Positions 40,885 to 47,551 of a stretch of DNA of 47,551 nt are shown here, one piece after another. The notes beneath the pieces are model-generated. The model saw nothing but the letters and a program-made list of their open reading frames with translations. It did not search any database and was not told where the DNA came from. The translations under genes and the position numbers were made by a program. Source of the DNA: HGM04593 sp964423665. GTDB lineage: Bacteria; Bacteroidota; Bacteroidia; Bacteroidales; Bacteroidaceae. The stretch's first letter is position 1; each line of letters begins with the position of its first letter. Where the stretch lies: contig CAYRFX010000008.1 in NCBI GenBank assembly GCA_964423665.1, positions 1-47,551 on the forward strand, read 5' to 3'.

Positions 40885-41892
40885 ATGATAAAAGAATATA
40901 CGTCATACTCGTTGTTGCCACACAATACCTTTGGCATTGAGGCAAAGGCGGCAAGATATATAGAATTCTCCACCGAAAATGAGCTTGTAAAGCTGCTCAA
41001 AAAAGGGGTGGGGGTGCCTCTGCTTGTAATAGGCGGTGGCAGCAACCTTTTGTTTGTAAAAGATTTTGAAGGTACGGTGCTGCACTCGGCAATAACGGAT
41101 ATTGAGATTGCGGAAGAGAACGATGAATTTGTTCTTTTGCGTGTGGGCAGCGGTGTGAATTGGGACAGCCTTGTGGAATATTCCGTGAACATGGGGTGGT
41201 ATGGTCTCGAAAACCTCTCGGCTATCCCCGGCGAGGTGGGCGCAAGTGCTGTGCAGAATGTCGGTGCATATGGCGTGGAGGCAGGCGACTTGATTTACAA
41301 GGTGGAGGCATTGGCTGTCTGTGATGGTTCAAAGCGCATCTTTTCGCAAGCCGATTGTACTTTTGCCTATCGTTACAGTATATTTAAGGAGAGCGAAAAG
41401 GGCAGAAATGTAATAACATATGTTACCTATTGTCTTAAAAAGAAAGGTGAGTTAAAACTCACATACGGGAATATAAAGGAGAAGGTTGAAGAACTTGGCG
41501 GTGCCACCCTTGCCAATGTGCGCCGTGCAGTGTGCGAGATACGCAATGCCAAGTTACCTTCGCCCGCTGAGATTGGCAGTGCAGGCAGCTTCTTCATGAA
41601 TCCTGTTGTTACGGCTGAAAAAGCAGCAGAGCTTGTCACAGAGTATCCTCAAATGCCGCAATACAAGGTTGCCGGCGGTGTGAAGCTATCGGCAGGGTGG
41701 CTCATAGAGCAGTGTGGCTGGAAACAGACACCACACCCCACGGTGGGGGTCTATGAGCATCAGGCTCTTGTGGTGATAAACCGTGGTGGTGCAACAGGTG
41801 CCGAGGTTCTTGCCTTTGCAACCGAGGTGTGCAGCTCTGTGCGTGCCCGCTTTGGCGTGGAGCTTAAAATGGAAGTAAACGTAATTTCGTAG
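40885..41892 (+). CDS. murB: UDP-N-acetylenolpyruvoylglucosamine reductase
   Basis: 335 residues. FAD-binding region VIGGGSNLLF (about 50-59), IPGEVGASAVQNVGAYG and the Ser general-acid motif GSAGSFFMNP are all present, and the C-terminal YEHQALVVIN fits the type I MurB. It reduces UDP-GlcNAc-enolpyruvate to UDP-MurNAc with NADPH, an early step in peptidoglycan synthesis. 3 bp before the next gene, so co-transcribed with the PhnP-like hydrolase. Confidence 0.94.
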   Translation: MIKEYTSYSLLPHNTFGIEAKAARYIEFSTENELVKLLKKGVGVPLLVIGGGSNLLFVKDFEGTVLHSAITDIEIAEENDEFVLLRVGSGVNWDSLVEYSVNMGWYGLENLSAIPGEVGASAVQNVGAYGVEAGDLIYKVEALAVCDGSKRIFSQADCTFAYRYSIFKESEKGRNVITYVTYCLKKKGELKLTYGNIKEKVEELGGATLANVRRAVCEIRNAKLPSPAEIGSAGSFFMNPVVTAEKAAELVTEYPQMPQYKVAGGVKLSAGWLIEQCGWKQTPHPTVGVYEHQALVVINRGGATGAEVLAFATEVCSSVRARFGVELKMEVNVIS

Positions 41893-41895
41893 TCT

Positions 41896-42657
41896 ATGAA
41901 ACTCACTTTTCTTGGAACAGGAACATCAACAGGAGTGCCCGAATTGGGTTGTTCGTGCGAGGTGTGCACATCGAGCGATGCGCGCGACGCACGCCTGCGT
42001 TGCTCGGCAATGCTCGAGGCGGGTGGGGCACATATTTTAATAGATTGCGGGCCCGATTTTCGCACGCAGTTATTGCGTTCTCCCTTCCCTAAAATAGACG
42101 CTCTGTTGCTCACCCACAAACATTACGACCACACAGGCGGCATCGACGACCTGCGTCCCTTTTGTCGCGGAAAGGAGATTCCTATTTATGCCGACCGTGA
42201 AACCGAGATGCAGATACATGCAATGTACCCTTATTGCTTCGGTCCCAAGAAATATCCCGGCACGGCAAACATCGCGCTTAATATTATAGACGCTGATTCT
42301 CCGTTTATTGTCAATGGAATAGAGGTTACTCCGGTGAGGGTTTTTCATGGTATGTTCCCCATTCTCGGTTTCCGATTCGGTAAATTGGCTTATATCACCG
42401 ATATGAGTTACATTGAGCCTTCGGAACTGGAAAAACTGCGTGGGGTGGAGGTGCTTGTGATAAATGCTCTCCGTTTCTCAAAACCGCATCGCACGCATCA
42501 AACCGTGCTCGAGGCGTTGCGCATTGTGGATATTTTGAAACCTCGCGAAACCTATTTCACCCATATGATGCACCATATAGGCCTGCACGCAAAGATTGAA
42601 AAGTGCTTGCCGGCGAATGTGCATCTGGCGTATGATGGATTGGGGATTGAAATATAA
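41896..42657 (+). CDS. PhnP-like metallo-beta-lactamase-fold phosphodiesterase
   Basis: 253 residues. Starts MKLTFLGTGTSTGVPELGC, has the HxHxDH motif H74-H76-D78-H79 and Cys19, Cys21 and Cys24, which match the structural zinc site of PhnP. Later ITDMSYI and HHIGLHA provide further ligands. PhnP-type enzymes cleave cyclic phosphodiesters; outside phosphonate operons the substrate is unknown. Adjacent to murB throughout Bacteroidales, as far as I recall. Confidence 0.85.
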   Translation: MKLTFLGTGTSTGVPELGCSCEVCTSSDARDARLRCSAMLEAGGAHILIDCGPDFRTQLLRSPFPKIDALLLTHKHYDHTGGIDDLRPFCRGKEIPIYADRETEMQIHAMYPYCFGPKKYPGTANIALNIIDADSPFIVNGIEVTPVRVFHGMFPILGFRFGKLAYITDMSYIEPSELEKLRGVEVLVINALRFSKPHRTHQTVLEALRIVDILKPRETYFTHMMHHIGLHAKIEKCLPANVHLAYDGLGIEI

Positions 42658-42697
42658 TATATTAAGCGAGCCCGTGGGCTTGCTTAATATATTATAT
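42652..42697. terminator. bidirectional terminator between PhnP-like and TolC genes
   Basis: Stem 42652-42673 pairs with 42676-42697 (22 bp with two G-T wobbles, GT loop) with A/T ends that provide U-tracts in both directions. The TolC stop lies immediately after it. Confidence 0.85.
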
Positions 42698-44173
42698 TTA
42701 TTGCTCTACAATCTTTTCAAAGTCGGCATTTATGTCGCAGTTATGCTCAAAATCCCATAGCGATATACTGCGTATCTTATAATAGTAGTACCAATAATTC
42801 TGCAATTCGTATAGGTGGTTGCGGCGTGTTTGGTCTTTGCTTATCTGTGCATCGTTAAGGTCGAGAGTACTTATCTTGCCTATCATAAAGGTCTCCATAT
42901 TGGTGTAGTATCTTCTGCCGGCAATCTCGTCGGCTTCGCGGGCGATTTCCAGTTGTCTCTGTTGCTTGTTGAACTGCTCCACAAGAATAAACAGGTTGCT
43001 ATGAAAATTGCGCATCTCCTGCTTTATGCGGTTATTGGTTACCTCGCGATTACTCTCGGCAACCTTAATCTGTCCGCGTCGTTTCCCCCAGTCGAGTATA
43101 GGTATGCTTATCCCCACATTTACAATTTGGTTATCGAGCAGGTTGTCATATGCCGCAGGAATGCTGCCGTTGGTGCCGCTGTAGCCTATTTGTGCCGTGA
43201 GGCTTATATCGCGAAGAGCGCTTTTGGCGTTTGCCACATTGTAGTCGGCCTGCAGACGACGGCGTTCAATGTTTTTAATGAGCGCATTGTTGGCAAGTGC
43301 CTTTTCCAGCACATCTTCATATTGCAGTTTGTTGCTCGTTATTTTTTCGGGCAGTTGCGGCACAATCTCTTTATTGTCGTCTATATTCAGAAACGTGTGC
43401 AGGTTGAAATCGGCGGTTTTCAAGTTACTCTCGTAGCTTGCAAGGTTCGATTCTGCGTTGAGTACATTCAGGCGCAGTTGCAGCAAATCGTTTTCGCTTA
43501 TTTTTCCCATCTTGCGCTTTGTTATCGCCACCTCGTATAGTTTTTGCGCGTTGGCAAGGTTCTGCTTGGCAATATTGACATTCTCCGTGGCTATGAGCAA
43601 ACCGAAAAAGTAGTTTATGCAGCTCATTGTAATCTCCTCGGTCTCGGTGAGGAAATTAGCTTTTGCCTCGGCATAACGTACCGGCTCTATTCGCCTGTTC
43701 CATTTCAGATGGTTCACGCCGAAGATAGGTTGGTTGAGCGTGAGTGATACAGGGGTTATCATATATCGCTTGTTACCACTGCCACTCAATGTGTTCAGGT
43801 AGTTAAGTGAACTGTTGAGCGAAATACTACCGCCGGTAAACCACAGGTTCTGTTGCACACTTATACGCCCGTTGCTCTCAAGATAGTTGTTGCGCACAAA
43901 GGTGTATGTGCCGTCGCTGTTCTGGTAGCTGCTGTAGCTTCGGCTTAGATAGGGCGTGGTACCGCTTATCTTTACCTCGGGCAACAGGTTGGCGCGGTAG
44001 CTGCGATATTGCCAGTAGGCTGCACGCAACTCGTCGAGTGCAACGGCTGCATCGAGGCTGCGGGTGCGTGCCATGAGTATTGCATCGTCGAGCGTGAGGT
44101 GCAGCGTGTCGCCGGCGTGGCTTGCTTGTGCAATGGAGATAAATAACAATGCTATAAATATAAACCTTTTCAT
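42698..44173 (-). CDS. TolC-family outer-membrane efflux protein
   Basis: 491 residues. Signal peptide MKRFIFIALLFISIAQASHAG. Two halves share the helical hairpin plan: TLDDAILMARTRSLDAAVAL at the start and ENDLLQLRLNVLNAESNLAS, then the second with ANAKSALRDISLTAQIGY. It forms a trimeric outer-membrane duct for the MacB-like ABC genes upstream. No membrane-fusion protein is seen within the window; it may lie beyond the right edge. A terminator lies between it and the ATPase gene. Confidence 0.9.
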   Translation of the reverse strand: MKRFIFIALLFISIAQASHAGDTLHLTLDDAILMARTRSLDAAVALDELRAAYWQYRSYRANLLPEVKISGTTPYLSRSYSSYQNSDGTYTFVRNNYLESNGRISVQQNLWFTGGSISLNSSLNYLNTLSGSGNKRYMITPVSLTLNQPIFGVNHLKWNRRIEPVRYAEAKANFLTETEEITMSCINYFFGLLIATENVNIAKQNLANAQKLYEVAITKRKMGKISENDLLQLRLNVLNAESNLASYESNLKTADFNLHTFLNIDDNKEIVPQLPEKITSNKLQYEDVLEKALANNALIKNIERRRLQADYNVANAKSALRDISLTAQIGYSGTNGSIPAAYDNLLDNQIVNVGISIPILDWGKRRGQIKVAESNREVTNNRIKQEMRNFHSNLFILVEQFNKQQRQLEIAREADEIAGRRYYTNMETFMIGKISTLDLNDAQISKDQTRRNHLYELQNYWYYYYKIRSISLWDFEHNCDINADFEKIVEQ

Positions 44174-44192
44174 ATGGGCAAATAATTAAAAA

Positions 44193-44225
44193 CACCGGTG
44201 GATTTTATATAACGGTCCACCGGTG
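44193..44225 (-). terminator. intrinsic terminator/attenuator in front of TolC
   Basis: Perfect 10-bp GC-rich stem (44193-44202 with 44216-44225, 13-nt loop). Read on the minus strand it is followed by GTTTTTAATT, a U-tract, then only about 20 nt to the TolC ATG. It lies inside the operon. Confidence 0.7.
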
Positions 44226-44243
44226 CTTGCGTTATGAGAAATA

Positions 44244-44909
44244 TTATTCAACCTGTCTGCCGTCGAAGAAACGTATGGTGCGCGATGTCTGTTTCGCCTG
44301 CTCCTCGTTGTGGGTAACCATAACGATTGTGCGCCCATCTTCCTTGTTCAGTTTGTGGAGAATCTCCATAATCTCGGCACCCATTTTAGAGTCGAGGTTA
44401 CCGGTGGGCTCATCGGCGAGGATAATCTCGGGGTTGCCAATTATGGCGCGTGCAATGGCTACACGCTGGCACTGTCCACCCGATAGCTGCGACGGCATGT
44501 GGTACATACGGTGGCTCAACCCCACACGTTCCAATACCTCCTTGGCAAGCCTGCGTCGTTCACTGCGTTTTACACCGCGGTAGAGCAGCGGAAGTTCCAC
44601 ATTGTCTATAACATTAAGCGAGTTTATAAGGTGGAAACTCTGGAACACAAATCCCAATGTGCGGTTACGGAAATCTGCCATCTCCTTGTCGCTCATTCCT
44701 GTTGCGTTGTATCCGGCAATCTCAATGGTGCCGCTTGTGGGTTCATCGAGCAGGCCTATGATATTGAGCAGCGTCGATTTTCCACAGCCCGAAGGTCCCA
44801 TTATGCTCACGAATTCTCCTTTTTCCACTTTGATGTTCACATTCTCCAATGCCTGTGTCTCAATGGTGTCGGTACGATAAATCTTGTTTATTCCTGTTAA
44901 TGTAATCAT
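44244..44909 (-). CDS. ABC transporter ATPase (MacB/LolD type)
   Basis: 221 residues. Walker A GPSGCGKST, Q-loop FVFQSFHL, signature LSGGQCQRVAIARA and Walker B IILADEPTGNLDS are complete. The signature second Gln is Cys (GGQCQR), not functionally important. It pairs with the two permeases upstream, 29 bp from the nearer one. Cytoplasmic energiser of a MacB-type exporter. Confidence 0.93.
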   Translation of the reverse strand: MITLTGINKIYRTDTIETQALENVNIKVEKGEFVSIMGPSGCGKSTLLNIIGLLDEPTSGTIEIAGYNATGMSDKEMADFRNRTLGFVFQSFHLINSLNVIDNVELPLLYRGVKRSERRRLAKEVLERVGLSHRMYHMPSQLSGGQCQRVAIARAIIGNPEIILADEPTGNLDSKMGAEIMEILHKLNKEDGRTIVMVTHNEEQAKQTSRTIRFFDGRQVE

Positions 44910-44938
44910 AATTGTAAAGTATTTAAGTTATTATCATT

Positions 44939-46264
44939 TTATATCTCTTTAAGTGCCGCGGCGGGGTTATGCTCAACCACGCGGTTCACGGCAATAAATG
45001 TTCCGATGAGTGCCGTTGCAAGCATTATCGCATAGCTGCAACCGGTGTGCATTATAAAGTGTGGAATCTTCTCCAGATAGAAACCTATTATATAGCCTAT
45101 CTCGTATGCACTGTTGTAATATATCGATTCCTTTGCCGTTTTCACAAGAAACGGTGCTGCCACGATGTATGCAAGCGTTACAAGAATGGCGGCTTCGGCA
45201 AGGAACTGTAATATAATCCTTTTGCGGCTTGCTCCCACGCTGCGCATCAAGCCTATCTCCCCGCGACGGGCATTTGCTCTTATCCAAAAACAGCCTACCA
45301 TACCCAGGAATATGCAGCCGAGAGCAAACAACGATAGTGCAATGTTCATCTTTATCTCCCCCTCGCCACCTGTAAATTTCATATTATGCTCCTGCATCCT
45401 GCTCACGGGGACCACTCCTCGGCATATGAAAAACCCGCTGCTCAACGTGGGGGCAATCTCTTCATTGAACCGTTTTTCAAACGAGGCACGTTCCACACCC
45501 TCTTTAAGTCTTATGACGATAGGGTAATTCTCGCCCATATCGCTATAATAGGAGGCGTGTGTCCTGAAATCTTTCTCAAAAGTTATAATGGAGTGTTCCA
45601 ACGGTACATAATACTTGTAGTTTGTCTTGAAATCTTTATATACACCCGCAATCCTGCACTTGCTACCCCAACGGTCAATCTCTTTTTCTTTTACTCTTGT
45701 TGTGCCATAGAGAGATTTTGCATACTCCTCGGATATGTATATATCATTCACTCTATCAACTCCTTCGGGTAGTATTATGTTGCTGCCGGTTTCGGCATCG
45801 ATAATACCGTATGTGGCAAAGGGTTGCTCGTCGCCAAGTTCGGGCAGGGCTGTAAATAACAGTATATCGGCAAGGTCGTTGTAGGGCTGTATTTCCAGCG
45901 TGCCTTTGCCGGGGCCTGTTACGTTGCCTCCCGGGATTGATGCCCTCTCGGCAACGCAGTAATATTCAACCTCGGGGAGGTCTCGCACCGCTTTTATTAT
46001 GTTTATGTATGTTTCGCGTCGTTCCATAGGGGTTTTTATCTGCGCCTCTTTGTCGCCCTGCGGTCCTATTACGATAACATAATCTACATCCACCACATAG
46101 CATTCGTCTGCGCTGTGCCCGTCGGGTACAAGGCTGTTGCCGGCATAATAGTATAGGCTGTCGGTAACGCTCCACAGGAAATATCCCGCCAAGACAAGTT
46201 CTATGAATATCCACATATTGGCGCGGCGGCTGTTCCACATCTGTTTTATAATCATCGTAATCAT
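44939..46264 (-). CDS. MacB/FtsX-like ABC permease
   Basis: 441 residues. N-terminal membrane helix (about 17-35), periplasmic MacB-core domain (about 40-300), then three membrane helices with LMRSVGASRKRIILQFLAEA between them, the conserved cytoplasmic coupling helix of the family. The C-terminus ends VVEHNPAAALKEI. 13 bp from the other permease gene. Together they would form a heterodimeric exporter. Confidence 0.88.
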   Translation of the reverse strand: MITMIIKQMWNSRRANMWIFIELVLAGYFLWSVTDSLYYYAGNSLVPDGHSADECYVVDVDYVIVIGPQGDKEAQIKTPMERRETYINIIKAVRDLPEVEYYCVAERASIPGGNVTGPGKGTLEIQPYNDLADILLFTALPELGDEQPFATYGIIDAETGSNIILPEGVDRVNDIYISEEYAKSLYGTTRVKEKEIDRWGSKCRIAGVYKDFKTNYKYYVPLEHSIITFEKDFRTHASYYSDMGENYPIVIRLKEGVERASFEKRFNEEIAPTLSSGFFICRGVVPVSRMQEHNMKFTGGEGEIKMNIALSLFALGCIFLGMVGCFWIRANARRGEIGLMRSVGASRKRIILQFLAEAAILVTLAYIVAAPFLVKTAKESIYYNSAYEIGYIIGFYLEKIPHFIMHTGCSYAIMLATALIGTFIAVNRVVEHNPAAALKEI

Positions 46265-46277
46265 ACGTTCTTGTTTT

Positions 46278-47551
46278 TTATCTTTTTGTGTTTAACGAAT
46301 GTACAATAGGGTGGCGCATTGCCCACAGTGCCGGCACAAGTGCCGAAATGAGGTTGAGCGTCGTACACAGGAGGAATGTTGCCACTATTATTGGGAGATT
46401 AAAGAGCATTTCGGTTGTTATGTATTGCCCGTATCCGCTTTCGATATTCGGCGCTATGCTTATCACCTGGAAAATCCATTCATTGGCATTGCACACTATT
46501 ATAAATGATATTATTACGCCTGCAATTCCTCCAATGCAGGTGAGAAAGAGGTTCTCCCAAAGTACCTGTCTTATAAGTTGCCACTTGTTTGCGCCGTATG
46601 CCTTGCGCACGCCGAACTCGCTTATTCTCTCGTCCATACGCGAACTTATCATTGCGCACAGGTTAAGTGCGGGTATAATGAGCAGAAAAAGGAAATTCTT
46701 TATTATATCCCAAACACTGTTCTCTATCTCGTTATTATGAAAAGTATAATTACCCATTGCATAGTATGCGTAATTGTGCGGTTGCCCGTGCAGGTCGTAG
46801 TCGTAATGTTCTATATCCTCTTCGTCGTATCGGGCAACAAGGTCGGAAATCTCCTTTTTCAGTTCCGTGGGGTTGTCGGTGGTAATGTACATAACGGCAC
46901 TATCCATCCCATCGACCAGGCTTTTCTCTATAGCCAACTCCCAACTTGGTGTATATATATCGGCGGCTGTTGCCGGCATCACTCCCGAAACATCTTTAAC
47001 AACGCCTCCAATGGCTCCCATTCTGTTGCCATGTACATAGATATCCCTGCCCACGACATCGGTTGTGCCGTATAGCCTTTTGGCGAAACTCTCCGATATA
47101 ACAACCCTTGCATTTTTGCTCATTACCGTCTCGCCGTTTGAGTACATTGGTGCCCCGGCAATAAACTCAAAATCGAATATCTGCCAAAACTCATCGCTCA
47201 CCGAGAGCCCCAGAACCTGTGTCTCAACCTTTCCATCGGGAGTGGCAGAGAACGGCGCGTACTCCTCTTCGCCTCTCTCCACAAGGCAGGCTTTGTCGCA
47301 GCTTGGCAGCTCTTTCACCAGTCTTAGTATTGTGTAACCGGGGTATCCGCCTGTGTGTACCTCTAAATCGGTGTTTGCCACCTTCATTGAGATGGGGCTG
47401 AGCACCATTGTGCGTGCGCGGTCGTACTCGGGGTAGATGGGGGCAAGTTTTATGTAATAGAGTATAAACAGCACCATAGTAAATGAGATGGAGAGGGCTG
47501 TGCCTGCGATGTAGATGCCGGTGAACAGCTTGTGCTGCCGCATCATTGTGA
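46278..47551 (-). CDS. MacB/FtsX-like ABC permease, probably cut at its start by the window edge
   Basis: At least 422 residues. An ATG pair lies at 47546-47541, but the frame is still open to the edge and relatives usually have 10-15 more residues before MMRQHKLFTGIYIAGTAL, so the real start may lie outside. It has the same plan: membrane helix, periplasmic MacB-core domain, three C-terminal helices, with EFGVRKAYGANKWQLIRQVL as the coupling segment. Confidence 0.85.
   Translation of the reverse strand, partial: TMMRQHKLFTGIYIAGTALSISFTMVLFILYYIKLAPIYPEYDRARTMVLSPISMKVANTDLEVHTGGYPGYTILRLVKELPSCDKACLVERGEEEYAPFSATPDGKVETQVLGLSVSDEFWQIFDFEFIAGAPMYSNGETVMSKNARVVISESFAKRLYGTTDVVGRDIYVHGNRMGAIGGVVKDVSGVMPATAADIYTPSWELAIEKSLVDGMDSAVMYITTDNPTELKKEISDLVARYDEEDIEHYDYDLHGQPHNYAYYAMGNYTFHNNEIENSVWDIIKNFLFLLIIPALNLCAMISSRMDERISEFGVRKAYGANKWQLIRQVLWENLFLTCIGGIAGVIISFIIVCNANEWIFQVISIAPNIESGYGQYITTEMLFNLPIIVATFLLCTTLNLISALVPALWAMRHPIVHSLNTKR

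Noticed and set aside
42815..43540. 241-codon plus-strand frame opposite the TolC gene
   Set aside because: It lies inside a clear TolC gene, and its composition looks like the reverse reading of that gene.
1..47551. CRISPR arrays, tRNA, rRNA genes and complete insertion sequences
   Set aside because: I looked for regularly spaced repeats, clover-leaf sequences and transposase frames and found none.

Overview
The window looks like a chromosomal segment of a Bacteroidales bacterium (Prevotellaceae, Bacteroidaceae or Muribaculaceae type). Many genes are preceded by the Bacteroidota -7 box TAnnTTTG with a TTG/TTTG about 19-21 bp upstream, and Shine-Dalgarno sites are mostly absent. One protein has a type IX secretion (T9SS) C-terminal sorting domain, and the core genes (holA next to an HsdR_N protein, rsmG, murB next to a PhnP-like hydrolase, DUF3298, MacB-type permeases) are typical of the order. 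The genus cannot be fixed from sequence alone.

Layout. (1) 1-6.3 kb is accessory DNA: the first codons of a small, possibly HicA-like gene, a 1067-residue CHC2-Toprim-ATPase primase/helicase, four small minus-strand genes including a LuxR-type and a tiny HTH-like regulator, a divergent XRE-type regulator, a 60-nt near-perfect palindrome and a DUF2442/DUF4160 pair that looks like a toxin-antitoxin module. No integrase is visible. (2) 6.6-21.1 kb is ordinary housekeeping content: nitrilase/omega-amidase, NahK-like sugar kinase, HsdR_N protein, holA, metallo-beta-lactamase hydrolase, rsmG, DUF3298 lipoprotein, YtxH/holin-like/RmuC/AlkD operon, patatin, metallophosphoesterase, LRR-like protein, glutamine synthetase and a small outer-membrane barrel. 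(3) 21.5-40.65 kb is the striking region: a structured ~310-nt RNA followed by fourteen tightly packed plus-strand genes that are visibly AT-richer than both flanks and end at a very long terminator hairpin. (4) 40.9-47.5 kb returns to core content: murB, PhnP-like hydrolase, then a minus-strand MacB-type export operon (two permeases, ATPase, TolC) that runs off the right edge.

The fourteen-gene cluster encodes three FHA proteins, two membrane-tailed Ser/Thr kinases, a PP2C phosphatase with a membrane segment and coiled-coil tail, an FHA-FHA-TM-trypsin fusion, an FtsEX/MacB-like ATPase and permease, a secreted von Willebrand A protein, a T9SS-sorted surface protein, an outer-membrane barrel and three exported proteins of unknown function. 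Taken together it reads as an envelope-spanning phospho-signalling machine: Thr phosphorylation in the cytoplasm, read by FHA domains anchored in the inner membrane, coupled to a periplasmic protease and an ABC mechanotransmitter, with dedicated outer-membrane and surface parts. I do not recognise it as a named system. The functional coupling is inference; the domain content, gene order and topology are read from the sequence.
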